Assembly: GCF_022682495.2 (NCBI RefSeq)
Contig: NC_071399.1
Location: 52,754,873 to 52,818,872 of the forward strand
Length of the DNA: 64,000 nucleotides
Direction: 5' to 3'
Origin: Desmodus rotundus
Lineage: Eukaryota; Chordata; Mammalia; Chiroptera; Phyllostomidae
Shown here: piece by piece, positions 34,521 to 45,148 of the stretch
How the letters are laid out: every line of letters begins with the position of its first letter
How positions within the stretch are numbered: the first letter of the stretch is position 1
Position numbers and translations under genes: made by a program
Notes under the pieces: model-generated
What the model was told of the DNA's origin: nothing
What the model saw: only the letters and a program-made list of their open reading frames with translations
Database searches by the model: none

Positions 34521-36156
34521 ACGTGGGGATAGGGAGAAACCCCGCAGCCACCCCCCGAAAGCCCGACAGTGCCGATGCTCCCTCCTTGGTTCACGGGCAG
34601 CAGCAGTAGAATGGCCCCTGGGGTAGAAAAGGGACCTAGAGTTTCTTCCCCACCCTTTTGGGTGCACCCCGCCACCTCCTGGACCCAGAATCTCCTCAGA
34701 CACACTTGGGCCTCTACGCAGAGTTCCCACTAAATAAAAGTTCCCTCCGCCCCCGAAATGCATTTACGAAGCCCCTTGCCTGCCTCATGACCCCCCAGCC
34801 TTTCTCCAATGAACCACACCTCTCCCGCCTCTGCCTGGAGTTCTGGTCCTTCCTTTCAGCGCTACCGACAGTGGCATTGAGTTTCTGGGCCACCCCCACT
34901 CCCATCCGGTACACACGGAAGAGAAGAGCATTTTCCGGGAGGTTCCACTCCGTTCTGATAACTTTTCGTTCGGAAAGAGCGATGCCTTTGGCTAACAGGA
35001 AACTGGGAAGAACGGGGGAGAGAGCAGAAACAACAAGAGTACTTGCAGCCCAAGACGGCAGAATGCAAAATAAAGGTCTAAGCTGAAGCACTACCCGCGA
35101 CTGCCTAGAAGAAAACAATGCACTGGAGCCATGTGAATACCAGTGCCAGAGCACGAAAACAGTGGAAGTCCTGGGAGAGCCACTCCCTAACCCGAACTAG
35201 AGCAGAAGGAAATGGGATCAACAGGCTACAGCCACTGCTCACAACTCGTCCCAAGCAAGTTGGATAAGCCAAGACTTGGGAACAGCAGCCCCGAGGGCTG
35301 TTTGTGCGTGCATTGAGTCAGAGAACTCGGGCAGGTGTGGGAGGCTGGAAGGGCTTAGGGGAGAAAAGTACAAAAATTAGATTCTTCTTGTCATCCACAG
35401 GTAACTACAAATTGGTATTAGCTAAATTTTAAAGTCCACGCCCCGCAAAAAAGTCCCTGCCAGACGGTGGAGTCCCTTCACACTTCCGTAAAGCAATCTT
35501 TTTAATGTGTTGAATGGGCCTTCAATACCCATTTGTATTTTTTCAGTTGTCACGACCTACTTTTTCAGTTGATATCACCCTTAATGGTAGTCCAAACTAA
35601 GATTCTATTGGGTTTTTTTAGTTGCAATACTACTCCCAGTAATTTTATTTCTTTGTCAAAAAAAAAAACCCCTAACAGTTCTAAGAGATTTTAATAAACA
35701 GTTCAATCCCAATACTGTATATACACACTGTAGATGAAATTCATTGATACTTAAAAAGGGCTGGTTTGTTTGAATCTTCAAAGACAGGAGATTGCCAACA
35801 TGCAGTACAATTGATAGAGGTTACTTCTGCAGCTTCAGTTGTCTTCTTTAGTCAGGAAGGAGTTGGGCAAAATAAACTTTAAGCACTTACAGCTCTGTAA
35901 ATATGTAATTCTATCTACACAGAACATTACTGTGAGCAGAAATAAGAAAAAATAACTAATTCAAATAATGGCCTTTATCCCAACCTAGCTCTTTGCTCAC
36001 TGATAAGTCCAGTGGTTCTGCAATGTAGACAAGAATACCTAGTAAAGGGCCTTTTGAAAGAAAAAAAAAAAACTGTTCAATCCTCTCTTAATGAATATAA
36101 AGAAACTGAGGCCCCAAATCAAGAACTGGAACCAAAGTCAAAAATCATATGATTCC
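34521..36156. other. Upstream flank of DGKH, nothing recognised
   Basis: GC content falls gradually to about 35.1 kb, then AT-rich DNA. The long opposing open frames at 34.4-35.15 kb come from the GC-rich composition and have no recognisable domains. Confidence 0.5.
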
Positions 36157-36366
36157 TGCCCTGACTGGTGGCTCAGTGGGTTGGGTGCCCTCCCAAAAAA
36201 GGAAAGGTCTCAGTTTGATTCTGATCATGGCATATGCCTGGGTTGCAGGCCAAGTCCCCAGCTGGGGATGCAGGAGAGGCAACCAGACTGCTGACTGATG
36301 TTTCTCATCCTCTCTTTCTCCCTCCCTTCACCTCTCTCTAAAAATAAGTAAGATCTTTAAAATTAA
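36157..36366 (+). mobile_element. VES SINE
   Basis: CCCTGACTGGTGGCTCAGTGGGTTGGGTGCC..., GGCATATGCCTGGGTTGCAGGCC, GAGAGGCAACC, CTCTCTTTCTCCCTCCCTTC, and a tail of AAAATAAGTAAG. Probable duplication: AAAATCATATGATT before it and AAAATCATGATT after it. Confidence 0.9.
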
Positions 36367-38082
36367 AAAAAAAATCATGATTACTATTCTAATGTTCTAG
36401 TCACTTAACCACACTATATAACAAGAGTTAATCTGTCAATTATGTTTCTATTCATACTTTAGGCTTTCAAGTTTTATATAGTAACATTCTTCCAGAATCC
36501 AGGCAGAAAAAGAGTGATTAAACTGAAAGGCATTGTTTAATACCCATGCCTATTCATTCTGTGATCTTAACAAGAGAACTGAATAAATCTCTCACTCTGA
36601 TTCAAATAGTTACTGCTTAAAGATATTTTAAAATAGTTTCAAGTACAAGAGCTGGACAATTAATACCTCAAAGTAAAGGTATTCATTACTTCATAAACAT
36701 GTTAACCCCACAGTTATCCCTGCTCTTCAAAGACTCCAGTAACAAGTTCTAAAACTTCGTTGTGACTTAGCCTACTCATGCTAAATGAGTGATCCCTGCT
36801 CTACAATTTCCCTAGCACATAGAACACTCAGAGTGGAAATACTGTGTAGGAAGGAATGTCACTTCATTTCCCACAAAAGACAGCTTATGAAAATACCCTC
36901 TTTTCTTCAATCATCTCTACTGAAGAGAATTTTTCCCTAATACAATCCCTAATTTTCCCAGTATTAATCCCTAATACAAGGTACCTGACCCACTAGCTTT
37001 TTCTCAGGTTTTGTCTGCAAATTAGAAGTTTCCAAAATGAATAACCAATCTGTATATTGTCTATCTGCAATGCACTCCACTTTCCTTAAAATGTAATAGC
37101 AATGTCAAGAGCTCAATATTTTCAACCATTTTAATGTAGCTCAAAATGGCAACTGATGTGAATTTCAAATATGCGGTATGTTATATTATTCTTTGATTTA
37201 TATGACTTCCTTGACATTTTCCTTACTTGGTGTTTTCAGATTTTCAAATAATTTCTTATATGTGTCTTACATAATTCTTTTATTATTGTTAGTTTGAAAT
37301 CTGTGGAACATACCACAAAAACACTACTGAAAACTTGGACATAAGCCATGCAGATACTGCATTCAGGACAAAATGGAAATGGAAGCTACCACTAAATCAG
37401 GTTTCTACTCAACAGTGCTTCCTGACCCATTTAAAAAAAAAACAACAAAAACCTATTACACTGGATATATATAAGTAACAGCCAATTCTCATTCCCATAC
37501 CAACTTTATGCATATTAGCATGTTACTATCTATAAACATCCTGAACTACTATTGATCATTTTAACAGAGGTTTATTATCTATTTGTGACTTTTTAATCCT
37601 GTATGTTCTATGGCTTTATGTTAAATATTTTATCATAAACATGTAGAAGTCTACATTTGTATCCTGAAGAACCCAAGTAGACACTTTAAAAACAGACATG
37701 TTCTGAGACTCATGTTCCTAACCAATGGGACTCATGCAAAGAACACTGTAGGTTGAACAAGTACAGGCCTGCTTTCATCCAAATTTCAAAACTACTATCT
37801 GTTACATATTTAGAACTTAATATTAAAAACTTTACTGTATTAAAGTTGCCTTGTTACCTGAATGAAAAAGATTGAAATTAATTGATATCAACTGCATGTA
37901 TATATATGGTCAGCTCTGCACCTAAGGGAAAATCCTTTCATCATCTAGACCTAGCGCACATATATACATGTAACCTCTCATTTATATTTTGGCCCTTTTT
38001 CCTTTGAAACTCTTCCTGCCTAGTTTTCCATTAGTTCTGAATAGTTTCATCAGAGCCAACTAGATATAAAAATTATTTGGAC
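36367..38082. other. Non-coding stretch, nothing recognised
   Basis: AT-rich, unique-looking DNA between the two CpG islands. No gene features are seen. Confidence 0.5.
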
Positions 38083-38083
38083 A

Positions 38084-38289
38084 GCTCTGACCGGTGTGGC
38101 TCAGTTAGTTGGCCCAGTTAGTTGGCCAGGCATCTTCCCGCAAAGTGTAAAGTTGCCAGTTGGATTTCCGGTCAGGGCTCAGTCCTGTAGGAGTGCTTAG
38201 GAGAGGAACCTGATCGATGTTTCTCTCTCTTCTTTCTCCCTCCCTTCCCCTCTCTCTAAAAATAAATATAAATAAAATCTTTTTAAAAA
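38084..38289 (+). mobile_element. VES SINE
   Basis: AGCTCTGACCGGTGTGGCTCAGTTAGTTGG with a short internal tandem duplication (GGCCCAGTTAGTTGGCCAG). Then GGTCAGGGCTCAGTCC, GATCGATGTTTCTCTCTC and an (AAATAT)n tail. Flanks AAAATTATTTGGACA and AAAAGTCATCTGGACA are an imperfect target duplication. Confidence 0.9.
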
Positions 38290-38301
38290 GTCATCTGGAC
38301 A

Positions 38302-40779
38302 TTAAAAAAATTTTTTTTAGTAAGTAAAATATACCCTGACATCACTCCATTGTCTAAGAACCACTTTGCAAATGGTCCCACACTTTTTAAGTTTTGGCTA
38401 TTATTTACGAGTAAGGGTTGTTTGGCTATCTTCCTACCCACCTATTCCCACAACCAAAATATTTTTTAATTGATTAGAAATTTAGGTAATGCCTCTATTT
38501 CTACTAACTTGACTACATCCTGAAGCTAGCATTAAAGAAAATACAGACACCTGAATATAACATTTATCTTCTTTTAGGCCCAACATCCTAGCTGGGGTAA
38601 TGATATGGCTACCAGTTTATTTATATGCCCTTGCTTAACTAAATAACCTAATTTCACCTTCAAATAAAAGAATGCCATGAAGTCCAGCAGCTGTCTCTCA
38701 GCTCCAGACATGACTACATTTCACAAGCAATAAGAGCTGTTCTCTTCACTACTATTCAGCATCAATTCCCAAGGTTATGTTTACTTTTCTGTGAATAGTT
38801 CCATGCAGAACCAAAACATCATTATTTTAGATTCCATCAAAAAAAAAAGAATGAGTAAATCCTTAAATGTATGGTGTTATACGCAACACGGGATAATGCA
38901 ACAGGATATATGTAATGTGAACATTGCCTATTTGATATTGGATATCCCAATATCGAAATCTGTATGTTTAATTTTCATAAATATAAATGAATATACTTTC
39001 ATAGTACAGTATCACCTACATTTGAATTCTATACACCTATATGAATTATAAAAGCAGATTTTAAATAAATCAAAGCCGAGTCAAAGGATCCAAGTCAAAG
39101 CGGATGTTTTCAACCCAAAGTCTCGGAGGGTCCACAGATTGGGCTTCAGTAAATCTGTGTTTCCCCTGAAATTTTGTATGTATGTGGTATTAAGAACATT
39201 TGGGGAAGAGTCTTACGGGTCACTGATTGAGCCTTTCAATGTCCAAGGACAGTTCAAGACTGCCTGATTTTATGGAATTTTGTGTCCTTTAAAAACATAT
39301 TTAAACTGGTATTTCATCTGTTAGCTCCAAATGACTGAAATAATTAACATTTAAATACTCTTTTTTCCCCTAATTTATCCCTCCTTTCTTCTTGTGCATG
39401 CCACTTCTCAATAATTAGGATAACTTACTTTTTTAAGAACTTAAATCCCCTTTATTAGATCTTAGACTCTGTAGCCATACATGTATGGTCACAGTAAATA
39501 AAATCACTTTGTCAAAAGTATCATTTTATGGAACATACCTGGGATCTCTGAAGATGCTTTTTGGCTTATCTGAATGTAAACCATTAACATATACGAAACA
39601 AGACATTGTTAAGAATATACTCTCTGTGAGGATTTAAGTATTTGTGTCTATGCTGTTAGCAGCGATATCCAACAGTCCTGAAACATGATAGGTGCTGGAT
39701 AAAATATCTGTTGAGTTAATAAAAGGCATTCCATTTTTAAAGAAAATAAATCTAACTTTTAAGAAGAGTTCTGCAGTCTGGATAAGTGTCACAGTTCACT
39801 CACACATTTGTGTTAGGGCTCAAGTTTTAAAAGCTAATAAATAAGCATTTTCATTTTTGTCATTTTGAGATGTAAAACAAAACAAAAATTAGTTTCTCTG
39901 CATATTTCTAGGCACAAAGTAGTTCTGGCACTAGCACCCTAAAGTAAAATAGATAAAACTAGGTATTTTTCCATTGTGATTGGTGGTGGCTTAAAGTATC
40001 GAGGTTCAAAAGGACTTTATATAAGAAAGCTTAAAAGTAAAAAAGTAACAAAAACAGGTAAGTCACTGAATTTAGTTTTCAATGATCTTTCGTTTAAACT
40101 TCAAAACTAAATTCTATGTTTAATTTCAAGATAATTTGATCCCCAGTGATAGTCACAATAGAACATGAGCAGATGGGCAACCTAACATGTTCAAATTTAC
40201 AAAAGCAAAGACAGCTGCAGATGCAGAAGGATCAGAGTCCAAAGACACTTATGGAAGGTCGGGAAGCAGGAGGCAGAGAAACGTACTCTGGGCAAAGGAG
40301 CTGGGAGTGTGCATATTATAAAAGGAAAAGGAGAATCAAGCCTGGCACCTGACGTAGAAGCTCTCAGCAGGCAGGGGGCCAGCCTTAGAAGACACGCGGA
40401 GTCCCTGGGAAAAAGAGTATCTGAACACGTTAAAAAAAAGAGCGTGGATGAGCCCAAAAATTTCGAACAAGACTTTTCAGACAGGCTCAAGAATTTCACC
40501 AAGACGGTGTAGCAAACATCGAGGAAGGGCGTGGAAAACCAAAACTCGATGCCAGGGAAAAGGCAGCCCACACACGCTTACAGAGCTCTGAGTGAGACAG
40601 GGATTCCGGTGTAGAATCCCTGGAGGATTGTGAGGTGGTTCTGTCAGAGTGGGAAGAAAGAAGGAAGTTAAAGGAAGCAAATGCAAAGCCGCCTCCTTCC
40701 GTCTCCTCCCCATTCTCACAAACACAATACGCACGCACACACTACCCTCGGTCCCTAAAATGACCCAACCTCCGCGATG
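38302..40779. other. Non-coding stretch with faint old repeats
   Basis: No gene is recognised. 39110-39290 resembles a decayed DNA transposon (AGGGTCCACAGATTGGGCTTCAG, AAATTTTGTATGTATGTG, GGGGAAGAGTCTTACGGGTCACTGATTGAG). 39660-39725 resembles an L2 terminus (ATGATAGGTGCTGGATAAAATATCTGTTGAGTTAAT). Both are low-confidence. Confidence 0.4.
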
Positions 40780-41330
40780 CACGTGCAGCGAAATCGAGGT
40801 TGGCTTCCCGCTTCATCCCTGGCAAAACCGAACCCTAGAAAAGCCCAGGGCTTTAGCGGCGAACGGAGTCGGAGGCGTGGTTCTGGGCGGCCAGCAGCGA
40901 CCACCCTCCACAAGCACCGGTCGTCAGGAACCTGCGCGCCCAGGTGACCGCCAGGGCGCGGTCTCGGGAGAAGAAGCCGGTCTCCCCAGCGCCCCACAGG
41001 CTGACCCCAGAGCCTGGGTTTCTCCTCTCCTCTACCCTACCTACTACGCTCTAAAATCAAATCACAAAGTTGAGAGATCGAGGAAGCTCAAAAACGTCCT
41101 CCTAGGGCCTTCCTCAGCGGCTCGCCAGCGGCCCCTCGACAAGAACCTCTGCCAGTGGGACGAAGGCGCGACGGGCGCCGCGCGAGGAGGAGCCCGGACG
41201 GCGGAGGAAGCGCTGCCCCGGCTGGGAAGCAGCTGGAGACCTCATCCCGGGCCATTTCCTGAACGGAACACGGCCCGGGCGGGAGGAGCAGAGAAGAAGT
41301 GGGAGGGGGTGGGCGCGGCGCTGTACCCAC

Positions 41331-41390
41331 CGGTTCCTCCCAGGCCGGGCAGCGGGCGCAGGGCGCGGGGTGCACGTGCTGCGGCTCCAT
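41331..41390 (-). other. Candidate alternative first coding exon segment of DGKH
   Basis: On the minus strand an ATG (41390-41388, G at -3 and G at +4) opens a frame beginning MEPQHVHPAP and ending AWEEP. After exactly 20 codons it meets the donor-like GTGGGT (intron would start at 41330). This is phase 0, the same as DGKH exon 1, so splicing to DGKH exon 2 would keep frame. No transcript evidence is available here; a chance ATG and GT in GC-rich DNA is quite possible. Confidence 0.3.
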
Positions 41391-41778
41391 CGCGCCGGCC
41401 CGCGCCCGCCGGCCGCCCAAGCGCGCGTACCCGGGCAGCCGCCGGGGCCACTGGATGCGCCTCCCACGCCGCGATCCTCTTGGCCGCTGTGGCCGTAGCC
41501 CCGGCTCCCGCCCGGGGCCAGCCACCGGCCCTCCCGCCGTCTCTGGCTTCCGCCGCGCTTCGCTCTCCCGCCCCCGCTCCGGTCCCTTCCTCCTCCACCT
41601 CCTCGGTCCAGCTCCGCGCGATCCGCTCCCCAACGCGGCCGCAGCCGCCGCCGCCACCTCCCACGGCCGCAGAATCCGCCCCTCGCTCCTTCCTCCGCCT
41701 CCGGCTCCCTCCCCTTTTCCTCCCCGCTTCCCGCCCCACCCCCTGCCGCCCCCTCCTCCGGGCGGGCGGCCCGGGACG

Positions 41779-41787
41779 CACGTGACC
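41779..41787. promoter_or_regulatory. CACGTGACC E-box
   Basis: The palindromic CACGTG core is followed by ACC (minus strand GGTCACGTG), the form bound by USF and MiT/TFE factors. It lies 12 bp from the CArG box. Binding is inferred only. Confidence 0.5.
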
Positions 41788-41798
41788 CCTCTGTCAGG

Positions 41799-41808
41799 CC
41801 TTATAAGG
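41799..41808. promoter_or_regulatory. Perfect CArG box (SRF site)
   Basis: CCTTATAAGG matches the CC(A/T)6GG serum response element exactly and is a perfect palindrome. TATAA in it could alternatively serve as a TATA element for either strand. It lies at the upstream edge of the candidate minus-strand first exon. Confidence 0.6.
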
Positions 41809-42110
41809 CACAGAACCGAAAGCGGCCGCCGGGTGGTCACAGGCACCGGGCGCCCAGAAGTGGCTTTTCCGGGGGTCGGCTGGCGGGGAAAGCCCGGGCA
41901 GGGCCGGCCGTCGCGCAGGCAACCGGAGCGGTGGTGGTCGGTAGTCTGGATAGACTCCTCGAGCGCCCGTCTCCCTCTCTCCCGCTCCGGGCGTGTGCAG
42001 CCTGCGTCCGCCTCACTCCCAACGCCCGCTGCCCACGCTGCAGGCCCCTCCCCTACTCCGGGCGCTGAGGCTCGAAGAGGAATCGCACTGGACAGTATCG
42101 ACTTCAACGG

Positions 42111-42829
42111 AGCAAGGGAGAAAACTGCATTCCCGAGCCGCTCTGGAACCAGCTGCGCCAGAGGTGGCTTATTCATTGTGATGTTAAAAAGATTGCAGAC
42201 CGCTTAGCTTCTGAAAGAGGTTAAGTTTGAGACAGTGCTTCTTTTATTGGTTTTTCATCATTAACGGTTTCCTGAAAAGAAAAAAACAGCTAAGGAGTCC
42301 ATCTGCCTTCCAGTTCGACCACTGTATTTAAATTAGGAACCTTTTGAAAATGTTACAAATAGCTTTTCCGATCATCTTTTCTGGCCTCTTAAGTCTGTTG
42401 CCATCTAGTTCCAATCCGAGATTGGCTTTTTCATGTTATTTCCTCTGTGAACTTCCAGGCTCTTTCTATCAGCATTTTCCCATGGCCCCTAATAATGTCA
42501 AACACAAATCACCCATTTTAAAAACAAACCGAGAAGTTGAAAACGCTTACTTGATCAAGTCTGCCTTCAGTCCCCACCTTCTCACAGCGGCGCTCTTCGG
42601 GAGATAAACTCCTATCAATCTCACGTCCACATCTTAATCTGCCACTCATTCTTCCCTACAAACTGACTTCTGTGGAATTACGTAGAGAGGACCTTGACAA
42701 AGATCATCTGTGGCTTTGAAAACGTTCTAAACCATTGGGTTTAGAGGGGGAGGGGTGTCCTAATTCTCTTCTTATTTAACCTATCCACAGCATTAGTCAT
42801 GGGGACCAGACTGTTATCCTTGAAACGAT
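42111..42829. other. Non-coding stretch, nothing recognised
   Basis: Unique-looking DNA upstream of the second CpG island. The open frame at 42344-42607 has no recognisable features. Confidence 0.45.
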
Positions 42830-43905
42830 CCCTTTTATTGGCCTCTATGACACTTCATTCTCCAAGTTCGCTAACCATTTCTTCCTCAGCCCCTTTGCCA
42901 CCTCTTCCATGTTGGAGTGCCTAGATAATCTGCCCTTGGCCTGTTCCTAATGCTGCCTGGTCTGTCCAGATCCACCCTTGACTTCAACTACCAATGTGCT
43001 AACTCATCAATTCCCATTCCTATCCCAGATCTCCAGTTCTGTAAAGGCAATTTTCTTTCCAGAAATTTCTACCCAGACATCCCAGGGGCCCTAACCTCAG
43101 CTTGACTGAAACAGAAGTTAACTTTCCTGCCAGCTGGCTTCTCTCTCTAGTCTCATTCTCTCAGTAAAATGTCTCCACAATTCACCCAGACACCCAAAGG
43201 AGAAATCTGAAAATTGTCCCAGGCTCCTCCCTCTCTGTCCCATTGCCTCCTCCTCACACCAAATGTTCCTGTCACCTTGCCTCCATTTTAGTGTTGTTCC
43301 GGGTTTCAGGGCCTTTGTTTCAAGCCCCTGAGATGATGTATTACTTTCCTTATTAGTCTCACTGCGTCTAAGCTAGTTGTAACTCTACCCCGGCCATCTC
43401 TTATGTTTTGGCCAAAGTAAGCCCTCTAATACAAAATCAAGGGAGTCATTACCTGGATAAGCCCTTCAGATGACTCCCCATTACCTGTAGGATGAAAGTC
43501 TTAATATCTTATCCAGTATCGTTTCCCCAGTCTCATCATATACTCTGTGTTCCTCACATGTAATTCCCTATCAAGCCTCTTATTTTTATTTGTGCTCTCT
43601 CATGGAATGCCCTTTCTCTTACTCCAGCCTGTCCCAATACCTGCTCATCTTTCAAGATTCAACCTAAGAATCACCTTTGATGAAAGGTGATTCATCAGAA
43701 TCACCTGATGAAACTTTTTGACCCCGCTGCAGGTTAGAACTGGCCACTCTTTCTAGACTAAATGTACCCTCTCTGCACCATTATGCCTTAGCAGAATTTA
43801 TCAAACTGATTTTTACATATAATTTCTCTAATGACATGTATCTTCCTCGTTCTCAGTACAGTTTCTGATGCATAATAGGTGCTTAGTAAATGTTGGATAA
43901 TTACT
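42830..43905 (+). mobile_element. L2 LINE, long 3' portion
   Basis: L2 phrases in order: CTTTTCTCCCAATTTCTTCCTCAG-like start, CCTTGGCCTGTTCCTAATGC, ATCAATTCCCATTCCTATCCCAGATCTCCAG, GTCCCAGGCTCCTCCCTCTC, TTCAGATGACTCCCCATTACCTGTAGGATGAAAGTC, CTCACATGTAATTCCC, TCATGGAATGCCCTTTCTCTTACTCCAG, TCATCTTTCAAGATTCAACC, and a terminal TAATAGGTGCTTAGTAAATGTTGG. Frames are decayed. A small inverted AATCACCTTTGATGAAAGGTGATT lies at 43671-43694. Confidence 0.8.
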
Positions 43906-43954
43906 TATGTATTAGAATTTTGTTATTATATCTATGGCTATAGAAAAATCAGTT

Positions 43955-44110
43955 TCTCATGCACTATCTCATTTAATTTTCACAATTTTGCAAATAACAT
44001 TATTGTCTTTTATAGAGATAAAAACAAACTAGAAAAGAATAAAGCAATTTGCCCAAATCACAAAGCCAGGACTATAACTCAGTTTGCCTAAATTTATTAT
44101 GTTCATCTGT
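43955..44110 (-). repeat. MIR SINE relic
   Basis: Reverse-complement MIR: ATCTCATTTAATTTTCACAATTTTGCAAATAAC, TTATAGAGATAAAAACAAACTAGAAAAGAATAAAGCAATTTGCCCAAATCACAAAGCCAGGACT. Confidence 0.75.
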
Positions 44111-44467
44111 CCATTGGTTTTTTTATAGCTTAAATTCTAATTTGTATGATACGAGAGCTCTCTTTTTGTTAGTGGTTGCCTAGTATATATCTTTCCATCT
44201 CTCTATTTTCACCTATTCTGAGTAATTATGTTTTAAGGGCCATGTAAATAACAGTTGAATTCAATATTATTAACACATTCTGAGAGTCTGTCTTTTAGTA
44301 GTCTATTTTAATGTTTTCATTTATCATGTATACTAATTAGGGTAAAGTTTAGTATAAGAAAGAAGTCCTTCCTCCCTGCCTTTCTCCAAACACAGTGTAT
44401 ATTTCTCTCACTTGAAATAGTTGTGGGAGTGGTCCAGGTTGTTACTCCATATTGCTATTCTGTCCCC

Positions 44468-44632
44468 TAGGGCAGGAGTCCTCAACTCCTGGGACTGCGC
44501 CTGTTAGGAACACAACCTCCACCAAAGCTCGCCTGAGCTTCACCTCCTGTCTCCCCAACTCCAGGAACCGCTCCCTCCCCCACAGCCTTCCATAAAACAG
44601 GCCCCTAGTGCTAAAAAGTTTGGAGACTTGCC
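44468..44632. mobile_element. hAT-type DNA transposon fossil
   Basis: Starts GGCAGGAGTCCTCAACTCCTGGGACTGCGCCTGTTAGGAAC and ends AAAACAGGCCCCTAGTGCTAAAAAGTTTGGAGACTTGCCGCC, the ends of a well-known short mammalian hAT-like repeat. An internal deletion has shortened it. Confidence 0.65.
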
Positions 44633-44879
44633 GCCCTCTGGCATTTGCCTATATCTACATGGTAGAAACTGATCAGGGAGTTCCAGCTTGAGAAAGGGCA
44701 TGAAGGACCACAAGTCCAACTTCTTAAGGACTAGACCCAGAGTGACACACTATTCATCTGCTCACATCCCTTTGACCAGAACTGACTTTCATGCCAAATG
44801 AAGCCCCTAGCCAGGCAGCCATATCCCAACTTCAACTGTTAGTATGGAAGACAGAGAATAGATTTCGGCAAAAACTAGC
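44633..44879. other. Non-coding stretch, nothing recognised
   Basis: Unique-looking DNA with no gene features. Confidence 0.4.
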
Positions 44880-45148
44880 ACTCTCTGTCAGATTATGATC
44901 ACCATCTTTGGGTATATTACCATTCTCTCATTTCGTATTATTTATCTTTCTTTTTCTTTGCCGGATTTTTTCTCCTTTCTTGCCTTCTATTCTATTAACT
45001 GAATTTTCTGTAGCATATTCCCTTTTCTAAACACTGCTACTGATTTGAAATTTATATCTTTTATTTTGATTCTTAGTGGTTACCCTTGAAATATTAACAT
45101 TTATACTTAATACCCAAAATTAGTCACTATCATCATTCCCTTCCTTTA

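Larger units (their letters stand above)
40780..42110. promoter_or_regulatory. Second CpG island, probable alternative DGKH promoter
   Basis: A GC- and CpG-dense block with long open frames in several frames (for example 41088-42176 minus, 40649-41785 plus). These are explained by composition. It lies 6-8 kb upstream of DGKH exon 1 on the gene's strand. Human DGKH is known to have transcripts starting several kb upstream of the main first exon, which would fit. It carries a perfect CArG box, an E-box and a minus-strand ATG frame ending at a GT donor. A separate bidirectional or lncRNA promoter is the main alternative. Confidence 0.7.

Noticed and set aside
33587..34705. Open frames of 112-230 codons around DGKH exon 1 in other frames
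   Set aside because: They are shadows of the GC-rich exon and promoter. Only the frame at 34166-33975 matches a known protein and ends at a donor.
40649..42207. Long open frames of 179-378 codons on both strands in the second CpG island
   Set aside because: They overlap in several frames, are dominated by Pro/Arg/Ala/Gly, and have no domain or conserved start. GC-rich DNA with few TAA/TAG/TGA explains them.
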